Assembly (NCBI RefSeq): GCF_033115175.1
Contig: NC_084837.1
Coordinates: forward strand, 91,384,499 to 91,448,498
Direction of reading: 5' to 3'
Origin: Lepus europaeus
Taxonomy: Eukaryota; Chordata; Mammalia; Lagomorpha; Leporidae
Length of the DNA stretch: 64,000 bases
Under the pieces are notes generated by a model. The model saw only the letters and a list, made by a program, of their open reading frames with translations. It did no database searches and was not told where the DNA came from. Shown piece after piece: positions 1 through 11,499 of the stretch. Made by a program: the position numbers and the translations under genes. Within the stretch, counting starts at the first letter, position 1; each line of letters begins with the position of its first letter.

Positions 1-609
1 TGGGGTGAAAGTGTGTTCCCAGCATGCTCTGGCTGTCGCAGCCTCCTCCTGGTCCCCCAGCCCAGGGCATTTCCCAGGGGCCACGGTCCCCTATCCTCCA
101 TGTCCTGTGGTCTGCTGTTTCTTGCCTGTGGTACACAGCTGGTGACAAAGGCAGAGCGGTGTTGTGACAAGGAGGGGCCCCAGGATTCTCCTGGAGAGGT
201 GGAGGCGAGTGGCTGGCCCTGTTTCTGGAGGGTCAGGCCCTGGGTGGCCGGGTCAGCGTGGATCGAGAAGAAGGTGTGGAGCCTCCTGCCTTCCAGCAGC
301 CTCTGGCTGAGTGGGGGGATTGTCAGGGCTGTCCCTCTGTCTGCATTTTTGACATACTCAGTGACAAGCTAATCGGTGAGCCACGCCCCCCTCCTCAGCT
401 AGAGGTCTCAGGAGCCAACAACATCCAGTGCACATGCCTCAATTCATGTCCCTCCAGCTGCTGCTGACTGGGCTCGGGGGGCCTTGGGGGGATGTGGGAG
501 GGTCTGGAGGTGGCAGCCCATGACCCTGACCTAAACCAGACAGCACGTCACACACAACACCTGCCCCCTCCCCCCAGCCACAGCAGTTGGTTCAAGGGTG
601 GGGCTGTGG
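1..609. other. Unassigned GC-rich sequence
   Basis: No repeat, RNA gene or exon-like signal seen. Two short plus frames here have no recognisable family. Confidence 0.5.
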
Positions 610-905
610 CTGGAGGCTGGTACAATCAGAATGAAGGTCAGCATTTGTATGGAAACTTCTAGAAAAGTGGCTTATGTTCCCTGCTAGCCCCGAGCCGGAA
701 ACTTTAAGAGCTCACCTTCAGATAGCGTCCTGGGGCTCCAGAACGAAGCTGAGGACTGGAGAGATGCCCTTCTTCAGGAACAGGAGGGGACCTTGATCCA
801 GCCTTGCCTGAAGCTGGCACTACCTTTCAGCAAAAGGAGCCGATACATTGTCTTTTATGTTTACACCACTAGGACCAGGGTGTCAGGTACTTGAAGGAGA
901 ATGAG
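610..905 (+). mobile_element. Old LTR remnant (MaLR/ERVL type)
   Basis: The block around 775-905 (ccttgatccagccttgcctgaagctgg, then a gagccgatacattg-like poly(A)-signal region and a ttacaccact-like end) resembles the 3' part of a mammalian MLT-type solo LTR. The left boundary is vague. Non-coding. Confidence 0.45.
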
Positions 906-2950
906 CCCCAAGAGATACAAATGTTATGTGTGTGTGGGGAGGGGTGGGGTGGGGAGTACCAACATAATAAGGCGGATATATTCCTAAGCATTTATTTAGC
1001 CTTGTCTTTGGGTGGTAGAATTGGGAGTGCTTCTGTTTTCCTCTGTGCATATTTTTGCTTCATTTTCCTGCATGGGTGTCACAAGCCTGCTTTGTAGGGG
1101 GAGGGGAAAGGCGAACACACAAGGAAAGCTCATGTATTAAAAACTTGCAGCTTCAGTTTGGAAGAGCAAAGCGGCTAACAGGAACAAACTCTGGTCGCAC
1201 TGAGCCCATAGGGTCACAGCCATGGCGTCCCAGGGGGAGGCAGGACAGGTGTTCCAGGGCAGGTGTCTCCGCCCGCCCTTGGGTGCAGCTCACAGGAGCT
1301 CACCACCGGAAACTGCTCAGGCCCCGCTGAATGTAGCAATGGCTCTGAGCGTTCGTTCTGGAAGCATTACCGAATGGCAGGGCAGGTGGAGAACTGGTAT
1401 TGGGGTGGGTGTCACAGCAGCCTCCCAGACTCTGCCCAGGGGGCAAGCCGGGATGGAGGGAGTGGCAGCTGTGTGTGTCATGCCTATTGTCAACCCAGCG
1501 TGTCTGTTGCACCGTCCGTGAGATAGGTGGGGGCAAACTGTCCGTCTCACCATGGCTCCCTCATGGCTTCATTTGGAGCATCAGGAGCACAAGCGAGCCG
1601 CCGTGGGGACATCCAGCCCTCAGCCCCGGGGCTGCTGTTGTAGGCGGAGAACCCAGCTGAAAGCACTGGACTTCGCTGATTGCTGTGCAGTCCGTAGAGC
1701 AAGACCACGGCAAGAACGCAGGAAGTTGAAATGGGGTCAGGCTGGGCCAGGGAGCCTGGAGGGTGAGGAGCGGGTGGGTGTTGGAAGTCATTAGATGTCC
1801 ACGTCTCTCAGGTGACACTGGGCACTGCTTTTCCACAGCAGTGTTTCCTGGAGCGTGTTCCAGTGCTTCCGTGAGGCAGCGAGGAAAGGCGTTGGCAGCC
1901 TGGAGATGCTGGGTGGGTACCCCAGGTATTCCTCTCTTGGAGCTAAGCTATTAGCACACAAGGGCCCTGATAAGTCCCGCTGCAAAGGGGCTGGGTGTTG
2001 GGAGGATCGGGGTCTCCCGCAAGCTGCAGGGGTGGGTGCGAGGCCAGCTGTGCAGGGATCGATGCTCCCTGAGACCTGGATGGGGCACTTTGGGCCTGGA
2101 TGGGTGGCCAGCCGAGGTGGCTGTACCACTCCATGGTACCGCATTGCTAGCGCGGGGTGGATGCTTGGATCTGGGCACTCACCCGGCTTCAACACTTCAT
2201 TCCACACAGAGACACAGACAGCCACGGCAGTGGAGCTGTCACTCATTCTCACTGGGAACCACAGCCCCCGCTGCTTACCTAGGGAACACAGATGTGGCGG
2301 GAGGCTCCTGGGAGGTCCACGGAGGCCGCGGGGTGCCTGTGCAGGAAACCGGCAGGAGGCGTGGGCTGCCGAGGGGCACAGGCGAACCGTGTCGTGAAAC
2401 CCAAGAGGTCCACTGTGGCTGGGATCGGTACACCTTAGGGAACTGCCCGCAGCTTCTTGTATCCTTCTCAGCGGGGACAGCTGATTGGATGGGCTGGGCC
2501 ATGTAGCCCCTCCGGCTACCAGGGTTGGAGAGAACAGGTGTCTGGCTCCCAGGGCTTCTGCAGCGGCCGCCTGGAGCCTGTCTCTCAGCGAGCCCCACAC
2601 GGGAAGGAGTAGGATCACACACCCCAGGATGTCTGGGTGCCTGGGATGGCTCTGAGAGCAGGCAGACTCAGAGGGCCGTGGGCCCCTGCTGGTGGCTGTG
2701 GTCAGGTGCAAGCATGGCCCGAAGGCCGAGACCTGCAGGAATGAGGACTCCGCTCAGTCACAGGGCCTGGCTGCCCCCAAGGGCCAGTTGGGCAGGTGTC
2801 TGCGGGCGGGCAGGCAGGCTCCCCTGGCTGCTCTGATGGTGTTTCCTAAGACCAGCTAGGGGCAGCTCCTGGGAGAGAGAGGAAACCCTGACACCCAAAA
2901 GCAGAATGGGAGTTCGAGGGAGAACTGAACTTTTTCTTGTAAAACACAAT
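906..2950. other. Unassigned GC-rich sequence, no C-SINE
   Basis: Longest stretch near the left edge without an interspersed repeat. It holds a 306-codon minus frame (1791-2711) rich in Pro, Ser, Arg and Leu, overlapped by frames in other phases. There is no domain, poly(A) signal or convincing splice site, so I treat it as chance. Confidence 0.45.
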
Positions 2951-2954
2951 CCAG

Positions 2955-3258
2955 GGGCTGACATGATTGAGGTAGGCCAAGCCACTGCTTGTGACACCAG
3001 CATCCCACATCTAAGCGCCGGTTCAAGCCCCGGCTGCTCTGCTTCCAATCCAGCTTCCTGCTAATGCACCTGGGAAGGCAGCAGAAGATGGCCCAAGTGC
3101 TTTGGCCCCTACCACCCACACGGGAGACCCAGATGGAGGCTGGCTTTAGCCTAGCCCAGCCTCAGCTGTTACAACCATTTGGGGAGTGAAGGAAGACCTC
3201 TCTCTGTCTTTCCCTCTCTCTGTTGCTCTGGCTTTCAAATAAATGAATACATCTCTTA
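2955..3258 (+). mobile_element. C-SINE
   Basis: Lagomorph tRNA-derived SINE. Visible: catcccacatctaagcgcc (tRNA-like head, damaged), gcagaagatggcccaagtgc, CT-rich stretch, tail ttcaaataaatgaatac. The original start is eroded. Confidence 0.85.
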
Positions 3259-3261
3259 AAA

Positions 3262-3420
3262 ATCTGAATTTGTGGCTCATTGTGATGTATGTAACGATGT
3301 GTGTGAGTCTATATCAATATATACATAGTTAAAACTAACTCATAAAATTTTTAATAAAGATTTTAAGCACCTATCTCATTGAATTATGATCAAATACTAT
3401 CTGACTTGATTTTTCTTACC
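3262..3420. other. AT-rich spacer after a C-SINE
   Basis: gtgatgtatgtaacgatgtg, atcaatatatacatagttaaaac, aaaatttttaataaagatttt. No repeat family recognised; possibly an old LINE remnant. Confidence 0.3.
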
Positions 3421-3774
3421 CACATCCTGGGCCAAAGTTAAAGTGTTGGCTGGCACGTTGGCCATTATTTCCTGTAAAATCAGGCTGGCACTGGGGGACG
3501 GCTGAGCGGCTGGGGACAGCCCCTGCCTTGCCAAGCCTGTTGGATTGTACACTTGGTGAGCTGCTCTTGTTCGTAACACTGAACAGAGGGGCTGCTGAGG
3601 TCTCTGGGAAGCCCAGGTCTCTGCTGGCCTCAGTGCGACTCCAGTCCAGTGTCCTCACGGGGCTCAGTGTCCCCATCTGTGAAATGAGGTCCCCTCTGCT
3701 GTGCTACCAGTGTCCTCACAGCTCGTGTGCACCCAGGGTCTGCCCTGTGCAATGCCTCTCCACAATGCCTTTAT

Positions 3775-4100
3775 GTTTTAAGATTTGTTGTATTTATTTG
3801 AAAGACAGAGTTACAGAGAGAGGGAGAGAGGAAACTTCCATCTGCTGGCTCACTCCCCAAATGGCTGCAAAGGCTGGGGTGGAGTCCATCCAAAGCCACA
3901 AGCCAGGAGCTTCTTCCAGATCTCCCACCTGGGTGCAGGGGCCCAAGGACTTGGGGCATCCTCTACAGCTTTCCCAGGCACATTAGCAGGGAACTGGATT
4001 GGAGGTGATGCAGCCGGACCTGAACCAGAGCCACTGTGGGATGCCAGCGCTGTGGACCGGGGTTTTAACCCCCTGCGCCACAGTACCTGCACTCCCCTGA
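3775..4100 (-). mobile_element. C-SINE
   Basis: Reversed order: aagatttgttgtatttatttgaaag tail, ccatctgctggctcactcccc, caggggcccaaggacttggg, and the head near gatgccagcgctgtgg and ccctgcgccacagtacc. Nearly full length. Confidence 0.9.
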
Positions 4101-4889
4101 CCCACCCCCCCCCCACAGTGTGGTGTCTAGTTTCAGCTCCATCACCTGCCCAGCAGGTGCAATTAGCCCAGTTCACAGACGTGTCCACAGCAGGAGAAGG
4201 CCAGACACCTACATCATTGAACCCAAGACTCCAGAGATTGTAAGACCTGCTGTTGGCTTACAAACAGGAAAGAAAAAGAACCACCAAGTGTAACCACCAG
4301 GTGCCCCTGGTTCCATGACAATTTCAGAGATGGTAAAATGAGTGAAACGCTGGGGCTTGGAACAGGGACTGTGGGGCTGGGAAGCTGCTGGGGCAGGGTG
4401 ACTCCCAGGTCTGAGAGACGCCAAAGCTCAGGGCTTTGTGCTCCATCAGACCACGCTGGTGTGGCACTCAAATGTGCCACGGGGTGGCACAGACTCCAAG
4501 CCTGTGACATGTTGTGCAAGGGAAGGGAGGGGTGACGGTGAGCAGGAGAGGCCGGGGCTGGACCGGTATGGCCCTGAGCAGGAGGGGCGGCGGCTGTGCG
4601 GGTGTGGTCCTCTCACTGCCTTCCAGTGGCTTCCAGTGGCCCCGAGAGGCCAATAACATGCCCAAAGCCACACAACCAATAAATAAGAGTGCCCATGACG
4701 ATGTCACTGCGCGGTGCTCAGAGCCCAGCCTGGGACAGCTCGAGCACTTGATGCTTGGTAGGTGAGTGAAGGGAGCTGGCTCAGGATGATGAGTTCTCTG
4801 GGAACTGATGGTTGTTTAATTGTATTCATCTGAGCACCTGCTTTGAGCTGCTCAGTCTGGACCACCAGAGGAAGTAGGTTACAGCAAGC

Positions 4890-5256
4890 CAGGCTGCCAC
4901 ACACAGACACACGAGCACACAGACACATGTGAATGTATTCGTGCACACACATGAGCATATATGCACACACATGCACACATACACAGCTTCATGTACATGA
5001 ACACACATGCACACTCATGCATACTCACATGCATGCACACCCACACACATGTACACACATGAGCACACACCCGCATACACGCATGCACTCACACACGCAC
5101 ATGGGCACATGCACACAGACACGTGCGCACTCACACACATGCACACACATGAGCGTACATGTCCACACACATGCATGCTCACTTACACACATGCGTGCAC
5201 GCACACACGTGCTCACACACGCCCATGCACTCATGCACACATGCGCACGCTCACAC
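4890..5256. repeat. CA-rich degenerate satellite tract
   Basis: About 365 bp of imperfect (CA)n broken by catg, gcgc, catac and ctca steps. The purine-pyrimidine alternation is interrupted too often for a simple microsatellite, suggesting an old, repeatedly reshuffled array. Frames here (HTHTCTHMSTH, or CVCVCMH on the other strand) are compositional artefacts. Confidence 0.93.
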
Positions 5257-5289
5257 AGCCCTCCTTTAACGAGCCGCCTGCAACTGATA

Positions 5290-5800
5290 CACTGCTAAGT
5301 AGCGTTTCTTGTACCGGGGAGATTCTATTTTCACACCAGCAGCAAATATGACCTTTGTGTCAGCTGCCAGCTGCTTATAATTCTGACAGATGCAAGCACA
5401 TTTCTGGGAAGCGGTAGCCACTCAGGACCTAGCAGATCAACAAGCTGTGCTGACGGCTTTGGTGAGATTGATCGGCCCACGAGAATCCCATTTACAGCCC
5501 TGGCGGAGCCTCGGTTTACCGCGGCCCAGGCACTAATGACCTCGACGGCTCCCATCTAAATCTGTCAGCCAGGGCTGGGGGCGATATCACGGAACACTCT
5601 ATTTATACAAAGCAGCAATTAGAGGGAGGCTCGCCAGCGGGCCCCCGCGTCCAGGCAAATCCCCCGCCTTCCCCATGGTGTCATGCTCGCGGTTATTTTA
5701 ATCCGCTCGGAATTTCAGAGATATTAATGTGACGGGCCATCGCGAAGGATTAGCCAGGTTTATTTCTGCTGACATTTCAGAGAGCACACTCAGGCTCCCA
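5290..5800. promoter_or_regulatory. Candidate conserved non-coding element
   Basis: Repeat-free stretch of mixed composition right after the CA tract. It keeps CpGs (gatcggcccacg, ggtttaccgcgg, ctcgcggttatttt, ccatcgcgaagg) next to AT-rich words (tctatttatacaaag, cagcaattaga, gatattaatgtg). Retained CpGs beside AT-rich transcription-factor-like words suggest constraint. No frame or splice signal looks like an exon. Confidence 0.4.
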
Positions 5801-6014
5801 GGACGTGCCCACACACCCCTGCGCACGCTGGGGACCAACTAGCAGCTGCGAGGAGGGTGCACACAGAGTTCCCCGCCTGCAGCTCTGCCCAGGCCCCCCC
5901 CCCACCGCTCTCCCCCTCCCCCTCCACGCTGGGCCCTGCGCTCCCCCCGCAACCCCTCACCCTCTGTCCTACCCCTTTCTCCTCTTCTTATTTCCAGGAA
6001 GCAAAGCTGTATGT

Positions 6015-6205
6015 GGTGTTGCCAGATAGAACACGGCTTGCCTGCTGAAACCTGAATTTCAGACAAACACCGAAAAATTCCTTTTGGTGTCAGTATGTCT
6101 TGTGTATGAATTTGGGATAAACATTCACGAAAAAGTTCTTTGTTTTCTTGAAATGCACATTAACCGGAGAGTACTGTGTTGTTTTACTCCATCTGGCGAC
6201 TCCGC
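6015..6205. mobile_element. Palindromic DNA-transposon (MITE-like) element
   Basis: The ends mirror each other: gttgccagat at 6018 and atctggcgac at about 6190. The interior carries mirrored halves (tgaatttcagacaaacacc, and ttgttttcttgaaatgcac). This is the layout of the old mammalian element whose ends read GTTGCCAGAT...ATCTGGCAAC. Apparently full length. Confidence 0.65.
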
Positions 6206-6339
6206 CTAGGGAGGGGAGGGGAGTGGAGAGTAGAGGGGCCACAGCTGGGACAAAAGGTACCACCCGCAGTCTGCAGGCATCCCCACTGTCCCCCTGTGGG
6301 AGTGCCCAGCGCCCCATATGCCCAGTGACAGAGCCCTTT

Positions 6340-6482
6340 GCTTCCTGGTTCCCGCGAACACGAGACTGTGAGGCCCCTAGGGGCAGGACCAGACCTGATT
6401 TGTCTGTAGATCCCCAGGCACGGACACCTGGGAATACTAAGCAATAAATAAATATTTATTGAATTACTGAATAAATAAATAG
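6340..6482 (+). repeat. L2 3'-end fragment
   Basis: ggggcaggaccagacctgatttgtctgtagatccccaggca ... caataaataaatatttattgaattactga follows the L2 3' end, including its terminal short tandem motif. Confidence 0.7.
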
Positions 6483-6844
6483 AAGAATGCTTTACTCCAA
6501 TAACAAAGAAGACACCTCCCACCCCAGTGCTAGCGACGAAGGGAGAGGGTCTGGGTGAGGTCTGCGGGGGGTGATCAGCTGGTCCGGAAACGTTTACTAC
6601 GGTGGCCGTATTCTTGGCTGAATTGTTGTGTACAGCAACTAGGAGAACGGACTGGGAGGTCACAGAGGTTGTCTTTAGACAGTTGGCAGGCAGTGGCACA
6701 GGGCTGGAATCCAGACAGCCCAACTACAGGCTCCGTGCCCTGTGTCCAGGGCCTCTTCCCTTTACGGGGTGTGTGATGTAACAGTGCCTGGGCAGCAGGC
6801 CCCGCCCCCTAAGCGGTCTGCGTATCTGAATGTGGTCCTCGCAG

Positions 6845-6985
6845 TAACCCTCTGAGATGCGACCGCATTAACGGGTGCACAAGTGCAGCCACGCAGAGGG
6901 TGAGCGGCTTTCCCAAGCTCACGGGATCAGCAGGTAGGGGGAGGAGGGGTAGGGACCCCAGGCAGAGGTCCTGCCCTCTACAGGG
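6845..6985 (-). repeat. MIR fragment
   Basis: Reversed MIR core: cagtaaccctctgagatgcg ... gagcggctttcccaagctcacgg ... ggcagaggtcctgccct. Confidence 0.65.
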
Positions 6986-7020
6986 CCACTTCCCGTCACT
7001 CTAACTAAGCACCTGAGGCT

Positions 7021-7350
7021 GGCTCCTTTATAAAGACAACAGGGCTTTGCTTAGCTCACAGTTTGGGAAGCTGAGAGTCCCAGGTGGGGCAGTCCCATCT
7101 GATCACTCTCTGAGGAGCTCCTCGAGGGCCAGGTTACAATATGGCTGAGACATAGACAGGGCCCAGCGTGGGGGTGACATCGCTGTAAGACAACCAACCC
7201 ACTCTCCAGGACCTCGCTGGGGCTCCCCAAGGCTCCATTCACTCCTTCCAAGGACCGGGCCCCAGTGAACCCAGCACCTTCCAACAGGGCCCCACCCCCG
7301 TTCATACTTTCACCTGTCCATATGACCAGCTCACAAACTCTGGGGAGACA
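7021..7350 (-). mobile_element. Old MaLR-type LTR remnant
   Basis: Contains tttgcttagctcacagtttgggaagctg followed by text ending in accttccaacagggccccac. This is the reversed layout of an ERVL-MaLR LTR (tail ...agctcacagtttggaggctg... and 5' part ...cctcccaaaggcccc...). Heavily diverged. Confidence 0.45.
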
Positions 7351-8009
7351 TGCCGCCCCCAGCCACGCTCCCACGCGGCCTCAGGGTGGCGGCCAGGTGG
7401 CCTCTTTGCTGTGGTTTGAGATGGCAGGAACTTGTGCTGTGGGGGACAGTGGGGTGGAGAGCCTCAGAGAGCCTCAGAGACGCCTCAGAGACGCCCCTGG
7501 ACCTGGGCTTCTGCACCCCTGTGTGGTTGGAGAAGGGGAGGGGCAGGCCCCAGACAGGCTGTGGGTGTTCCCTTCCAGCCCGTTTGCTAGTACTTTCACG
7601 GCTCTGTCTCGTAAACATTTAGCACAGTGAAAACTGCTCTGGATGGTCAGGGCAGGCAAGGGCAAGGCAGCAGGTGGGCCCCGGTGAGGCTTCCTGGTGT
7701 CCAAGAGGGATGGGGCCTTGGTGGAGACGTGGGGTGGGGGTGGGGTGTCAGGAAGTGGAGGCAGTGGCTCCAGGCCCAGGATTGGGAAGTGCAGCTGGGA
7801 GACAGCCAGGGCTCAGCTGGTAGGAGGAAACCTTGGGCCTCTGGCTGCACACAGGTGATTCAGAGCCCAGCCACCACCGGGCCCTTAGCGCCTGGTCGTG
7901 CCAAGCCTGTGAGGTTAGAATCACGGTCCCTCTTGCAGAGCTGAGCTAACCCACCCTCCAGGAGTTGAAGGAGTGCGCTCAGACCCCAGGGCGAGTAACT
8001 CCTGGAGCC

Positions 8010-8345
8010 CGGTTCGCTTCCACTTGACTTTGCCTGATTGTGGCTTCCGCTCTTGGGTCATCTCCCCTCCACTGCCCTGTGCTCCAGCCTCCTCCCTCCC
8101 AGCTGTCTCTGGTCTCCAGGCACTGCACAGTCAGCTCCGTGGTCATCTCCTCTCAGACACTACCTCCTCCAAGCAGCCTTCCAGGACCTCTGACTGACAG
8201 CTGCCCCTCCCCACCCCTGCAGTGCTGTGCGTCCTTGTCATATTACAATCACCGGCTCATGTGGTCTCCCCAGGCTTTTCTGTATGCCCAAACCCAACAC
8301 CACGGCTGGCACATAGTAGGTGTCTATCTGGCTGCCCAGGGAGTG
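8010..8345 (+). repeat. L2 fragment
   Basis: ctacctcctccaagcagccttcc, tgctgtgcgtccttgtcatatt, ggctggcacatagtaggtgtctatc. Matches the order of the last ~350 bp of L2. Confidence 0.6.
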
Positions 8346-8349
8346 TCAC

Positions 8350-9415
8350 TAAACCCCATGTTCCCCCCGGCCCATGCAATGGAGGTCACGGGCGGCCTGG
8401 CAGAGAAGTAAGAGAGCGCCTGTGGACAGGGTCAGGGCCACTGCCGTGGGAAGCCAGGTGTTTGAGTGGGAACCCCACAGGTATCTGTGACATGGCAGGG
8501 GCTGGGTGCTGGGATCCAGGACAGCCCATCCAGGCTTGTGGAAAAGGGCAATCAGAGGCTCTATTTCTATTTCAGGACTCTCTAGACAAAGCCTCCAAAA
8601 ATAAGGCCAGCAGGAAGCCAGGAGCGGCCGGAGCCTGGCTGCGGACCAAGAGCGGTGGGCGTGGCCTCTTCACCCAAGATCCAAGTGAGGAAGAAGTTGA
8701 CTGGGGCCTTGGCTCGCCATCCAGGAGACGGCTCAGAGCCACCCCACTTTGTTCTTCGGACAGAGCCCCCAACCTTCAGAGTGGGCGGTGGCCTGAGGCT
8801 GCTGGAGGCCACCGTGGGGAAAGCGCTGGACAGTGCGAGCAGGTGGGGCTCCAGCGCCCAGCCCCCAGGGCCGCTCCCTCGTCCGCCCCGTCCGAGCGTG
8901 CCTTGACTGTGCCAGCGGTGGGTTCCTCTGCTGTGAGATGCAGAGCCGGAGGCCGGGTCTTGCTGTAGGTCAGGGAGGGCCTGATTTGGAAAGTGTTGGC
9001 ATAGCTCATACTGCTGAGAGCAACACGGACTATGTCAGCGGCTTTAAATAACCCAGACTCCCTTGCAGTGGGGAGGCCCTGGACTTGGCATTAAGCATAA
9101 GCAAAAACAAAGCCTCGGAAGCCCTCCTTCAAGGGTTGACAGTTCTGTGAGGGAGCCACGGCTGACACGGGTCCATGATCCTGGGCTGTGGGGGGCATTT
9201 CTGGCTGAGCTGAGGATGTACAGAGGCGACGAGGGGTGCGGAGCAGCCGGGGACTGCCTGGACGAAGGAGCAGGGAGGGGCTGCTCTGGGAGGTAGCACT
9301 GGGCAGCCGGCTGGCTCCATGCTGCCGGGGGGGAAGCTATCGTCCATTTCCAGGCATTTAGTAGGGAACAAGAATGGGAAGTTGGGAAGCAGAGCAGAGG
9401 CCCCCAATTCTTTTT
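8350..9415. other. Unassigned sequence
   Basis: No repeat recognised. A 248-codon plus frame (8222-8968) starts inside the L2 fragment and lacks any recognisable domain. Confidence 0.45.
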
Positions 9416-9419
9416 ATTA

Positions 9420-9689
9420 TTATTTTAAAAATATTTATGTATTTATTTGAGAAGTAGAGTTAGAGAGAGAGTCTTCTATCCTCTGGTTCACTCCCCAAAT
9501 GGCTGCAATGGCTTGAGCTGAGCTGATCCAAAGCCAGGAGCTTCTTCCGAGTCTCCCACATGAGTGTAGGGGCCCAGGCACTTGGGCCATTCTCCGCTGT
9601 CTTTCCCAGGCGCACTAGCAGGGAGCTGGATCGGAAGTGGAGCAGCCGGGACTTGGCGTTGCAAGCGGCAGCCCCACCGCCGGCCCTGC
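9420..9689 (-). mobile_element. C-SINE, head truncated
   Basis: tatttatgtatttatttgagaag tail, ctggttcactccccaaatgg, gggcccaggcacttgggcca. It ends shortly after gtggagcagccgggactt, so part of the tRNA-like head is missing. Confidence 0.85.
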
Positions 9690-10190
9690 AAGCCAATGTT
9701 TAGTTCAGAAAGCGCCTGTGTCTCCAAGAACTTCTCTGACTTTCCTGCTATGTGGATGCTTTAGCCCTCTTGTGAGCGAGGAGGCCCTGTTGGCTCTTGC
9801 ACTTTGGGAATTAATGTTTCTATTGGGTTTGTCTCTCTTCTCCCCTCCCTCAACCTCTGCCCCGGCCTCACACCAACGACAGGACTGCGGGGCCCAAGCG
9901 GCCGTGCCCCAGGCAGAGCCGACATGGCTGGCATAGTGTGCACCCCAGGCTTGGGTCCTTTCTAGGCCTCGTGGAGACCACTGGGTCGCATCTGAAGCCA
10001 AGGACAGGAGGGTGTGTGGGGGCCTTTCTCCCCCTACACACACCCTTCACAGGCAGTGCTCATCACAGGTCCAGCCCAGCTCTGAGTGCCAGCCCGAGGG
10101 AAGGCTGCAGACACAGGTTCCGGGGGTCCCTGGCTGTGTAGCTGGCTTCCATTTCATCAGGTTGAGAACGACCTCAATAAAGTCCCGTGG

Positions 10191-10511
10191 AGGGACCGGC
10201 GCTGTGGCTTAGCTGGTAAAGCCACCCGCCTACAATGCCAGCATCCCACATGGGTGCTAGTTGGAGTCCCGGCTGCCCCACTTCCTATCCACCTCTTTGC
10301 TATGGCCTGGGAAAGCAACAGAAGATGGCCCAAGTTCTTGGGCCCCTGTGCCCACATGGGAGACCTGGAAGAAGCTCCTGGCTCCTGGCTTTGTGTTGGC
10401 CCAGCCTTGGCCATTTGGGGAGTGAACCAGCGGATGGAAGACCTCTCTCTCTCCTCTCTCTACCTCTCCCTGTAACTGCACCTTTAAAGTAAATAAATAA
10501 AGTTTACAAGA
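10191..10511 (+). mobile_element. C-SINE with target-site duplication
   Basis: Full length from ggaccggcgctgtggcttag to an aaataaataaag tail. Flanked by aaagtcccgtgg (10179-10190) and aaagtcccacgg (10512-10523), a 12-bp duplication with two differences. Confidence 0.92.
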
Positions 10512-10927
10512 AAAGTCCCACGGGGCCTGGGGCACAGAGCGCCAAGTGACACTCAGCTCCTGCACGGAGAAGGACGCCACAGAGCACTGCTGGCTGCTGG
10601 TGGGGAATTTGCTTCGGAATCACTTTGACCCACGTGGAGCCTTCTTCCAGGTGGAAGGTTGGGCTCCACCTTGAGAGAGTGAGGAGCGGTTGGCCAGCAA
10701 GGGCTGAGAACGGCCACTTAGGACAGAGACGGGCGGTGCTGTGAGCGCGGAAGAGCCAGCAGGAGCTCTGTGCGGAGGGGCAGACAGACACGGGGATCCA
10801 GCCTGGCAGCTGCAGTGCAGGCCATGAGCAAGTCAGCCTGCGGTCAAAGCCCTGTGCAGACCCGAAAAGCAAGTTGTCTGTGGTTTCTGAACCTTGGCTT
10901 CGAGATGGGGGGAGTGGCAGGGGGGCG

Positions 10928-11480
10928 GGGTTCTTAATCTGTTTGGGCTGCTGTAACAAAATACCATAAACAGGGTGGCTATCTATAAACAATAGAAATT
11001 CAGGTCAGCACTGTGGCATAATGGGTTAATCCTCTGCCTGCAGCGCCAGCATCCCATATGGACACCGGTCCGAGTCCCGGCTGCTCCTCTTCAGATCCAG
11101 CTCTCTGTTGTGGCCTGGGAAAGCAGTAGAAGATGGCCCAAGTCCTTGGGCCGTTGCACCTGCGTGGGAGACCTGGATGAGGCTCCTGGCTCCTGGCTTC
11201 AGATCGGTGCAGCTACAGCCGTTGCAGCCATGTGGGGAATGAACCAGAGCTTGGAAGAGCTTTCTCTCTGTCTCTCTCTCTCTCTGTAAGTCTGCCACTC
11301 AAATAATACATAGCAATCTTTACAAGAACAATAGAAATTGGTTTCTTACCTTCCTGGAGGCTGTGAAGTGCAAGGTGCAGGTGTCTCTCAGAGGCCCCAC
11401 TGCTTAATTCCGCCGGGGGCTGGAGTTTCAACAGAGGCATGGTAGCGGGACACAAGCAGGCAGACCACAGAAGGGAGGGA
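10928..11480 (-). mobile_element. MaLR-type LTR split by a C-SINE
   Basis: The left piece (10928-11000) reads tgtttgggctgctgtaacaaaataccataaacagggtggc, the reverse of a MaLR LTR 3' end. It resumes at 11339 with cttcctggaggctgtgaag. The interruption is the C-SINE at 11001-11325, flanked by a perfect 13-bp duplication. The right limit is unclear. Confidence 0.65.
11001..11325 (+). mobile_element. C-SINE inserted into a MaLR LTR
   Basis: Full-length copy with a perfect 13-bp duplication, aacaatagaaatt, at 10988-11000 and 11326-11338. The duplicated bases are part of the split LTR (cttataaacaacagaaattt region of MaLR), which confirms the order of events. Confidence 0.93.
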
Positions 11481-11495
11481 GGGAGGGAGGGGGCA
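11473..11495. repeat. (GGGA)n
   Basis: Five tandem ggga units at the right edge of the split MaLR LTR. Confidence 0.9.
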
Positions 11496-11499
11496 AACC

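Noticed and set aside
1791..2711. 306-codon minus-strand frame
   Set aside because: GC-rich DNA with overlapping frames on both strands; Pro/Ser/Arg-rich composition, no recognisable family, no splice or poly(A) context.
4933..5351. His/Thr-rich and Cys/Val-rich frames over the CA tract
   Set aside because: Pure products of the CA/TG repeat.
8222..8968. 248-codon plus-strand frame
   Set aside because: Starts within an L2 fragment and shows no domain.
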